Positions 55,133-64,000 of a stretch of DNA of 64,000 nucleotides are shown here, in pieces (position 1 is the first letter of the stretch; each line of letters opens with the position of its first letter). The notes under the pieces are model-generated. The model searched no databases, had not been told where the DNA came from, and was given only the letters and a program-made list of their open reading frames with translations. Source of the stretch: Micrasema longulum (lineage: Eukaryota > Arthropoda > Insecta > Trichoptera > Brachycentridae); the NCBI GenBank assembly GCA_022494885.1, contig JAGVSM010000867.1, positions 1 through 64,000 on the forward strand, in the 5' to 3' direction. The position numbers and the translations under genes are program-made.

Positions 55133-55375
55133 CTCGTGGTGTAGTAGTCAGCGCATCTGCCTAGCATGTAAGAGGTCTCGGATTTGATTCCCGACATGGT
55201 TAACTTGAAATATTGATTTAAAAATGTGATTTTCACGAAAATAGTTCATAGTCCCTGGACTGGTACCGAAAGTAAGACTGATTATCTTTCCTTTATGTAA
55301 CAAAAACATTATAAAGATATACCGCGATTTGTGTACCGACGCAGTGTAGAAAGGGAGTGATGATGACGATGAAAG
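55133..55375 (+). repeat. SINE family A, near full-length
   Basis: Head GCCGGCCTCGTGGTGTAGTA, B box GGATTTGATTCCC, body CCCTGGACTGGTACC and GTAAGACTGAT, tail GTGATGATGACGATG. GAATTAAA occurs on both sides (55113-55120 and 55379-55386), a likely target duplication. Confidence 0.8.
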
Positions 55376-55590
55376 TGGAATTAAACCGAACGCGTAATCT
55401 TATTATTATAATTAAAATGCAGCTCCACCAAGAAATGTTAGAAGAAAAACTCAATTCAGGGGTGATATTCCAAACGCTCTCGCGACCGTAGAAAACACTT
55501 TAATCTCGCGTATTTTGTATGTTAAGCATGTATTTTGTGTGAATAGCATCGCAGGTACATTGAAACATTTATGAGCCAGTTTCAACTTAA

Positions 55591-56251
55591 GGCTGTAGTC
55601 TGGTAAAACGCACGCAAAATTAGGAAATCATACGATTTTGCCATTTTAAAACGAATGTTTTTTTTAAATTGCGCAATAATAAAAAAACTAAAAAAAATTT
55701 AGATAAAAACAATAATTTTTAAAGGTATTTCTGTTAAAAAATACACTAAAAAGTTTTATGTAACTAAGAATAAACGTTTTAACTAAAATATTTTAATAAA
55801 TATATATATTTTTAAGTATTACCGAAGGCATACTTTTACGTAGAAATAAAAGAAAATGTCACAAAAATATATGTGATTTAAAATGCTTGTAATTCTTCTC
55901 AAAAACAAAAAAACTAATTTTTGCCTCGGCCACTTTCACGTTTAATTTATTATCTTCAAATTACCACGACAAACTTTAGTTCGATACTTAGTGTTTATTG
56001 AGATCCCAGATACCTAAGTTTAATCTAAATTTGAAATGGCGTAATCTGCCGGTCTAAAAGTAATTATATTTTTGTGTCATAAAACTTTTAAGTATATTTT
56101 TTAACAGAAATACCTATAAAAATTATTGTTTTTATCTAATTTATGTTTTTTCATTTTTTTTATTATTGCGCGATTTAAAAAATACATTCGCTTTAAAATT
56201 GCAAAATCGTATGATTTCCTCATTTTGCGTGAGTTTTACTAGACTACAGCC
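55591..56251. mobile_element. piggyBac-type MITE, 661 bp, TTAA target, ~170-bp TIRs
   Basis: TTAA at 55587-55590 and 56252-56255 flanks termini GGCTGTAGTCTGGTAAAACG and its near-complement ...ACTAGACTACAGCC. The inverted repeats run about 170 bp inward (AAATCATACGATTTTGC, ATTGCGC, AGATAAAAACAATAATTTTT, GGTATTTCTGTTAAAAAATA). The centre has no open frame. Confidence 0.88.
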
Positions 56252-56255
56252 TTAA

Positions 56256-57900
56256 CCTCCAGCCGGGAAAAATCAAAACGTTTTTGCGTTCTACTGTTGC
56301 CAATCGTTCCCTAAAATAAAAAGCAATAAAGCGAAGAGTGGAGATGTACCATTGTTATTCCTGGCTCAACTCTCGAACACAGAAAATTAAATAGGCAGAT
56401 CTCTACCTGTACCACCTGTGTCTGCACCTCTTGTATTCATGGCGTCGCGTAGGGGGCGTGTAAATACGGCAGAATTAGCTCAGAAAACCCCAGACCAATT
56501 TTACTGCTACGTAAACGGATCGAGGGGCATTCATTGGACCGCTGTCAATATTGAATATTGACTCAGCGAGGGTATTTTTCGGGAAATGAGGAGAGCTCTT
56601 TACATACTTTTTCCTTCCCTCGTTTCCAATGTCCGCTTCCGGTAGCTTGCAGGGGCGTGCGGCGACGTTTCAAGGTGCCGGAGCATTGTAAACGAGTTCA
56701 CAAATATTAAAAAAGCGACTAAAATGCGTCTTCAAAAATTGTATGAGCACTACGTATGTTAACAGTTATTTTGTCTATTTAATCGGGTTGAAAATAATAC
56801 CTTCTCAGAGCTCAAAGCAGAGGGGTGAATGTAACAAAGTGATCATTCAAACCATCGAGTAACATGTCATTAAAAAAATGCCTTGTTTTCTCTTTTAAAA
56901 CTTCCTCGAGGTATTTGTATGCAACGATATGAACACACAAAAGTAGATTAAAAAAAAAAATCATCATTCCCTTATTTGCATTTCATGGTGCATGGGGAAA
57001 GTGGCGAACGATTTTTTTTTATGGGTAAACTACAAAAATGATCTTAAATACGTGCATAAAACATATTATTATATTATAAGTAATGTATAAATGGATACTT
57101 TTTTGATCTCTCAGCTTTAGCTGCTGACAATAGAATATTGATATGTATTACCAATAATCTATAAAATCAACTAAAACAATAATAATAATTAACTTCGCGG
57201 TATACGAGTATGTACAGTACCCGGCATTATATAGCGTACGTCGAAACTTAGAAAGAGACTGTCGGCCATTTCGGCTAACTTGACATTGTAGAGCGTCGTC
57301 TCTGTCGTATGATAATGGTACTAGTCGGAGCAGGGCTGTTCTCATAATATATAATTTTTTAAAAATATCTATTCAGGATATGTCTTTTTTATTATTGTTA
57401 TATTAAGAAACTTTTAGTATATAAAAAAATATGAGCACATGTGTCTACTACCATAAGCCATGTGCCATGTGTCTAATACCGGTCTTAGTCATGACTCTCG
57501 AGTCGTCAGTTATAAAAATGCTTACAGTTATTTGATTATCGAAACTTCTGATAGTTTTTAATAAAAATAATAATAATCTTAGTTTATTAACAAAAAATAT
57601 ATTTTTTTTATTTACTTCATACACACTTTGGTAATAGATTCCTCTGGATCATGTCTAGTCTGCCTAACTAAGTACAACCTGTTGTAACGCAGACATTTTT
57701 ATGCAAAATAAACAATAACATATTACTACCTACTAGTTGATTTATTATACAATACTACTTTATACCATTTATTATTTAAGAATGTTTTTGAGTAAATTTT
57801 CCGATTTTTCTCTACCTCAACCCAGTAAACAATTTTTTTACAAATTTATTTAATTGAATCCGGGTCATGGTTTTGTATGTTTGGGTAACATATTAAATAT
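56256..57900. other. Intergenic; GC-richer patch 56270-56700, no gene
   Basis: The patch 56270-56700 is less AT-rich than its surroundings but has stops in all frames I read. A small SINE family A 3' fragment is at 56960-57003 (minus). Nothing else recognised. Confidence 0.45.
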
Positions 57901-58309
57901 TTTGGGGCCCAGAAACCTGATTTTTTTTTTGCTCGAATTCAGAGTTCGTGGTAGACCTCATGACCCATCCTCATTTTTGGCAGAATAATTTTCTTTCACA
58001 AACATTATTACTCTAAAAATATATAATTGCCTTATATCTAAAATCTCAAATAACTTGACGCTGGGGTACCTGAAGGCCTTTTTAAAAGTTATTATTCATT
58101 TTTGAGCCGATTCGAGAGGTTTCGATATTGATTTATGAGTACCCCCCCATCCTATTATCCCATAAGTTATAATTGAGTTACATAAAATAAAATATAGTTG
58201 TTTGAGTTTTATTGGGGATAAGATGTTATGTATCGACTTGAAGATTTGGGAAAGTTTTCTAATTTTTTGTGTTATATGTTCGATGTGTTCTGTCCATTTA
58301 AAATATTTA

Positions 58310-58960
58310 TCAATGATTATTTCCCAAATATTTTATGTGATGAACTGATTCAAGTATGTCACAGCATATTTTTTGAATTTGTTGAAAGTTTTGTTTAGGC
58401 TGTCCTACTGTGGTTTGACTAAATTTTATGTATTTTTTTTCGTCAATATTTAAAGTTAAGAGATTGTTATCCAGCCACATTTTTATTATATTGACACCGT
58501 TTTGAGCAGCAGAATAAGTTTCATCCCATTTGTTATTAGTAAAAATTAGAGCAGTGTCATCTGCAAATGCAATTATGTCACAATTTTTTATGTGTGTCAG
58601 ACATAAATCATTAATATACAAAATGAACAAAATCGGTCCCAAAATACTACCTTGCGGTACACCAAAATCAATGTTTTTTTCTTCGCTAGTAATATTATCT
58701 ATTTTTACTTGTTGTGTTCTATCACATAAATAGCTTATAAACCAATTTGTTAAATTACCCTGTAAACCTATATTTGCATCATGATTTTATGTGATATTGT
58801 GTCGAAAGCTTTTGCCAAGTCTAAAAAATTGAAAGGCATTTCTTGCCGGAGTCTACATATTTAGAAAGAAGATCTGTTATACCAGAGATTGCCGTATCTT
58901 TACCTATTCCTTTTTTAAATCCACACTGATTTACCGATAAAATATTATTAATTTACTATG
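58310..58960 (-). mobile_element. Non-LTR retrotransposon RT, catalytic part (Jockey/CR1-like)
   Basis: The minus strand reads, with frame breaks, CGFKKGIGKDTAISGITDL, FLDLAKAFDTISH, then FGVPQGSILGPILFILYIND and the catalytic IAFADDTALIF, and KKYIKFSQTTVGQPKQNFQQ. Stops and shifts make it inactive. The KxIxFSxTTVGQP motif is shared with 18341-18835. Confidence 0.87.
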
Positions 58961-59109
58961 TATTTTGAAATTATTTTTTTACTATTTTTTACTAAAATAA
59001 AATAAATTTATTGGAGAAATAATACATTGAAAGAATAAAATAACCTTAAATGCTATTTTATTGGAACTTGTTTTAATGACTGCCAGCATTCTGTCAGTAG
59101 AGCCTCTTT

Positions 59110-59230
59110 ACATATTATCCCATAAATAAAATTATGGAATATTATTATCGAAAGTCAAATATAATGGTAAGCTGCGCATAATCGCTTATATGGACGACTC
59201 GCTCCTGAAAGAACACTGCATAGGTATATT
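59110..59230. repeat. R3-related fragment
   Basis: ATGGTAAGCTGCGCATAATC, GCTTATATGGACGACTCGCT match the internal part of 44475-45050 (TGTAAGCTGCGCATAATCAC). Confidence 0.5.
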
Positions 59231-59824
59231 GTAGAATATTTCGATTATCTGTTAGACAAAGTTAAGGTGATCAGACCTACGCTAAAGTCCAGATGTCACG
59301 TAAAAATGTTTAAAATAAGTTATGTTTAGCCTTGTCCTACTAGGCAAAATAATTCGTAAAAATGTCACCTGTACCATGATGGCAAATTTTACGAAATCAA
59401 TTGATGAAGTTGTCAATTTTGAAATTCGCTCGAGGATTTGAATTAAATCGATATATATATAAACAGGTTCCAAAAAAGGTAATATATTATAGTGGTTCAA
59501 ATATTGGCAGAGTGGCTAATAAATTCAGCACGCCTCTGGTATCTTAAATCCTTTAGGGAGAACAATTTAACAGGGGTGAACCAATTTTAAATAATGTGCT
59601 TTCATTAAACAGGTGTGTCAAAACACAAGGTACAATATTTATTTCCACTTTTCATTACGGAGCATATTTATGTACCCACATAAAATAAATAATTTTCAAT
59701 TTATTTTCATTACTTTCGGGAGTTACGAGTATTATAGACGGGATAATTTTGGGTTTACATTTTATTTGTTGTGTACTAATTTTGTTTACATTATCACACG
59801 GACAAAATTAAGACTCTATGAGGT

Positions 59825-59942
59825 TTGCGCATAGGACACTGCATTGGTAAACCAAATGCAGCGTATTTTAATAGTTTATTATGTGCAGTTCTACGCTTCA
59901 GATAAAACAATAAAATACTGCAGTTTAAACAAACTTTGAAAT
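59825..59942 (-). repeat. SINE family A, central fragment
   Basis: GCATAGGACACTGCATTGGT, AAACCAAATGCAGCGTATTT, TTCTACGCTTCAG match the minus-strand family body. Head and tail are lost. Confidence 0.6.
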
Positions 59943-60054
59943 CAATAAAATTAGGTTTTTTAGTAAAAAAATTTTTCGTTCTTACAATTTACCCAAATAA
60001 TGAATTTTGCGGCCATTTTCTGCGAGTTATTAACAGCCCACTATTGAACGAAAA

Positions 60055-60247
60055 ATAAACATGAATCGTGACATATTCGGGTCGTGGCCAATGAAATAAC
60101 CGTATTTGCGGGAATTCAAAATTGAAAATTTAAAAGTATGTTTTATGCTACTAATAATTAGCAAAAAAATATTCTGTTACCGGACAGTATTTCATAGACT
60201 TTTATAACTTTAAAGATGTAAAAAAGTGATATTTCCCTATTATAAGT
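60055..60247 (+). repeat. Interspersed repeat R2, copy 2
   Basis: Colinear with 23871-24055, same strand, with small indels. Confidence 0.7.
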
Positions 60248-60594
60248 GTTACAGATGTCTTTTTCTTATTTATAGTAAAAAAGAAAATCTCGTATTTACT
60301 TTAGAAGTTAATTAAATGCTTAAATATGTGGAAGTGTCATTATCTCGGGAATCAACAAATTTAATAGTGTCTGTTTTCGTATACTGCGTAAAATTACCAG
60401 GGGATGATAGTTCTGCTTCGATAGCTACATGTGTATGAGAAAGCCACATTATTAATTTACCAAGTTGTGAAGAGGAACAAGGAAGGCAGCTTGTTCTTTA
60501 TGACTGTCCCAAATCAAAAGACGGTATCTCCATTTGTTGGTTTTGTGAAATATTGTAAATATTTTTTTAGAAAATATTTTTTGTATATATTTTA

Positions 60595-60935
60595 CTAATG
60601 GACCCAACAGACATTGTCCTGCCCAAACGTTGGCTTGCCTGCTATTAGCTGGTTTAGCAAACGTTTTTTCAATCTTCGAATTTTCGATAAACTATACACT
60701 AAGTGACATTTGACATTTCGATCTTTTCGTTTTGTCATTGTGTGATTTGCTGTTGCCCAAAGCAGAATAAAAAAGCGTACAATATCACTACTGGGTCCAA
60801 TTTATTGTGAATCTAAACCACACAGACCACTTAAACACCGACAAAAAATTTCATAAAAATCGGTCTAGCCGTTTAGGAAGAGTTCAGTGACATACAAACG
60901 TACGGAAGAATTATATACACAAAAAGATATAAACG
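60595..60935 (+). repeat. Interspersed repeat with a common insect 3' end
   Basis: From ATGGACCCAACAGACATTGT to CATAAAAATCGGTCTAGCCG + TTTAGGAAGAGTTCAGTGAC and a TTATATACACAAAAAGAT end. The 'aaatcggtctagccgttt' phrase is typical of high-copy insect repeats. The class is uncertain. Confidence 0.5.
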
Positions 60936-62739
60936 TTAAAAATTGTGTTAATTTTAATAATAATAATAACTAGTTTTGACCATTTGATTTTTGGTTTGCT
61001 GGAAAATATTGTTTTTGGCAATTAGCTTCCAAAATATGCATATTTGTGAACCTAATGTTTTAATAAATTAATAAACAAAAATATTGTTCAGAAACTACCA
61101 ATAGATATTTGAATAATATAAATATTTTAATAAATTTATTTTATTTAACACTTTATTTACTGTGTATATTTAAATATACATATATATAGTTTATATAAAT
61201 TAAAATTGCCTTAAGGCATGTTTTTTCCTACCTACCCAAATCGTTCAGTTTGAGAAAATTACAAGTACATGGACATATTGAACCTTACAATTTTATACAA
61301 AAATTAAAAACAAAGATTAAGAAAATGAAAATACATAAAAAAATAACACTGTACTATGAAGAAAGGAGAGGGGATGGGAAATAAAGTAGAAGAATAAATA
61401 AACAACTTAAATATTATATAGTGACATTTCAATCTTGATTTAAATGTAAATAAAGAAGGGGCGCAAACATTTAATTGCGGAAGCATTGAGGTATATAACT
61501 AGAGTAAACATGAGCGTTCGAAATATGTTCTTTCGACTTGCGGCCAATTGGCATATGTTTGATAGAACGGACTTTAGTCTGTTGCCAGCGTTTACCAGCT
61601 ACTTTTCTCCTGGCAATTACTAAAATGCCTATATGTACTCTAAGATACTGCACAAATCGATCTGGAAAAGCGATGGCATTACCTTTCATCGGTAAGTAAT
61701 GTTTTTATCTTAATCTAAAAAGCTATTTTGAAGTTAAAAAACGTTTTATTAATATGTTACCAGCTATCTCCTGTCTCTGTTCTGCTCAGTTAGTCGTGCG
61801 TATAGTGAAACGATAAACAAAGGTGACGCGTATGCGGAAAAGAGCAACATACTGATTAGAACTTACAGTAGACTGATGTAAGCAGTCCGTGCTTTTTTAC
61901 TGTACTACTTGTTTTGCTTGTCAAAGTCGACGTGATATGACGTGACGATACTTGCTCCTTCCGCTGGTCATTCCTTTCCTCTGGGGACGACTTTTTAGCT
62001 CGGATTTGTGTAGTGTTATCTATACATATTATATCTCAATGTGCGGATGTTGTTATTTTTTACATTTTACAGTGAACATTTTATTTCGTGTACATTAAAA
62101 AAAAACCGAAACAAAAATTTGATTTAAGTACATCAACAACAAAATATCATACGTAGTAGTAATTAATAAATATTTTTTTTGAACTACTTAGCTAATTAAA
62201 AATATTTTTGTATGTTTGAGCTGTAAATAAATGCTGTATAAAAGAGAACATAAATATAATATTCAAAATAAAACCAACGAAATCCTTATCTAAAATGAAA
62301 ATAATCAACTTTACTTAAAAGAGAAAAGAGATTACACGTAACTGCTCTTATTTTACACGTGGTTGCATTAACACACGCTCCAAAATTATCCACGAATTAA
62401 CTGCATAACGAATTAAGATCTTACGTGCAAACACGTTTAAAACAAAGAGATCTTATAATGACATTATTTTGGCCCTTTGGCACGTGTAACATCGTAAGTA
62501 ATTTTATTTTTTAATTTAAATTTCATAAAACCAATATAGTAATATTAGTAAACAATACATACAGAATAACAAAAAATAACAAGACCTTTAACGGGTTTCA
62601 CAAAGGAACAAAAATATAAAAAAACAAAACGTACAGTTTGTTAGGAGTGAAGGAAATGGGATGGAAAAACAGGAAGAAGAAAGTGTAAGTAAATATAAAA
62701 CAACGCAAAAATAAATAAAAATATGTATAAAAATACACA
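60936..62739. other. Intergenic, no gene recognised; two similar purine-rich patches
   Basis: Around 61340-61390 and 62640-62690 similar GGAG...GGGATGGGAAA / GGAAATGGGATGGAAAAACA sequence occurs, perhaps LINE 3' UTR pieces. No coding similarity. Confidence 0.4.
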
Positions 62740-63530
62740 CACAACACACATACAGCCATATACATTTACACACACATTCATATATATTTATATATTTGTT
62801 TATTACATATACGGCCTACGCCAATTACAACAAGTTAAATGAAGAAACATAAATATATATATATAAAAATAAACAAAAAGAAAATAAAACTACGTGGCAA
62901 AGACAAATAAGGGCAATTAAATAATGGTGTACAATATATTCATAAACACGATAAAAATATAAGACTTCGAGCTAAACCGTGCCAATCCATCTTCATTCCA
63001 CACTGTTTTAGTGGCGAAGAGATCCACGAAAAGCAGTAAGCTCTATCCATCCCAAAGAATTTCAAGTTTTGTGAAGAATTTACTAATCTACACATTCTAG
63101 ATATTTGGGCATAAAAACAAAAGTTGCTCTTAGAAGATTGAATAAATAGTAGTTGTTGACTTCTGGTAATATGGTTGGGAACGTGAAAATAAATTGATTG
63201 CAACAGATATGGGACATCATTTATAGCATTATTTTTTTTTAAATGCATATAAGATCTATGTCAGTGCTACGTTTCTCCAACGAAGACAGATTAAGAGATT
63301 GCTCTATTTCAAAATAGGAATAATTGCCCCTTTGCAATCCGAGCGACCATGCCACTTTTCTTAGAAAACGGTGTTGGACAGACTTGATATGGTCAGTGTG
63401 AGTTTTATAGAATGGAGACCAAATTGAAAAAGCACATTCTAGATGGAGTTGAACTAGAGAGCAGTAAAGAGTTTTGATATTTACATACAAACATATACAC
63501 ACATAAATATATATGCATAAACAAATACAC
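62740..63530 (-). mobile_element. Non-LTR retrotransposon (Jockey/CR1-like), RT C-terminus and 3' UTR
   Basis: Minus-strand frames 63532-63239 and 63248-62940 join by a frameshift: LYCSLVQLHLECAFSIWSPF, SVQHRFLRKVAWSLG, then LLQSIYFHVPNHITRSQQLL. The 3' UTR ends in an ACACACA-rich tract at about 62740. Confidence 0.8.
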
Positions 63531-64000
63531 ATTCATACATACATACATACGCGTACACATATATAATTAATAATAAAAGAAATAAAACTAATAAATAAAA
63601 CAGCAACTAATAATTTTGTTCTTGTGACGTCTCCATCGCAATTTTGAAATGTTTTTTTTTATTTACCCCAATGATAATTTTTTAAGTTGTTTATTTATTT
63701 GCGAAAAAAACCTATGCTTCTTTCGAAATGTACGCAGGTGTATGGTTTATATCTTGTTTATAATTTTTAGAAAATTCTTGTTTTTAGACTATATTAAGCT
63801 AAAAAGTTTACTAAAGTGGTAAAAAGTGCATAGAATTCTCTTCTTTACTGAGTTATCTTAGTCGTCAGTTAAAAGAAGTTCATGGTAAAATGAACATTTC
63901 CAATATTATGAATATATAAAGTATAACGTTGTGGATTTTTTTGTTGTATTGTATATGATATCCAGACGACATATTTTTTGGTTATCCGATAAGAGACAAA
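63531..64000. other. (ACAT)n tract then AT-rich sequence, nothing recognised
   Basis: CATACATACATACATACGCG near 63533-63552, then unassigned DNA to the window end. Confidence 0.5.

Noticed and set aside
57148..57345. Minus-strand frame MRTALLRLVPLSYDRDDALQ
   Set aside because: Short, no homology recognised, no splice or promoter context.
61471..61689. Minus-strand 72-codon frame MKGNAIAFPDRFVQYLRV as a gene exon
   Set aside because: No recognised family, no matched splice partners, composition ordinary.

Overview
The window looks like nuclear DNA from an insect. It is AT-rich and intron-rich, with GT-AG splice sites and no prokaryotic gene packing. It is crowded with tRNA-derived SINEs, LINE reverse-transcriptase relics, a Penelope-like fragment and many cut-and-paste DNA transposons of types common in insects. 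I cannot fix the order from sequence alone. Repeats and AT-rich DNA make up most of the length; recognisable host coding sequence totals only about 8.5 kb.

Layout. (1) 1-17.2 kb, + strand: the 3' part of a condensin I subunit gene (CAP-D2/NCAPD2). Fifteen coding exons run from 587 to 16984 with consistent splice phases and encode 1164 residues up to the natural stop; the N-terminal exons lie off the left edge. Its introns carry several transposons. (2) 17.2-36 kb, - strand: three tandem paralogues of a secreted protein family I do not recognise (19175-20512, 29998-31326, 34558-35880). Each has a signal peptide, a well-conserved body, a fast-changing Pro-rich linker (collagen-like in two of the three) and a short C-terminal coiled coil. 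Each coding region appears to be a single exon preceded by a splice acceptor a few bases upstream of the ATG. (3) 36-44 kb: a gene-poor stretch of SINEs and MITEs. (4) 44.0-49.65 kb, + strand: a complete four-exon NUDT9-type ADP-ribose pyrophosphatase gene with an intact Nudix box. (5) 49.7-64 kb: mobile-element debris, a perfect 180-bp tandem duplication, a piggyBac-type MITE, THAP-domain transposon relics and LINE fragments, with no convincing host gene.

The genes do not form a pathway. CAP-D2 (mitotic chromosome condensation) and NUDT9 (ADP-ribose hydrolysis) are housekeeping genes flanking a lineage-specific tandem family. That secreted family is the best candidate for undescribed biology. 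The mobile-element record is unusually readable: several insertions keep exact target-site duplications (CTAGCTAC, TTAA, TAGG, TA, and a 14-bp SINE duplication), and some are nested in datable order.
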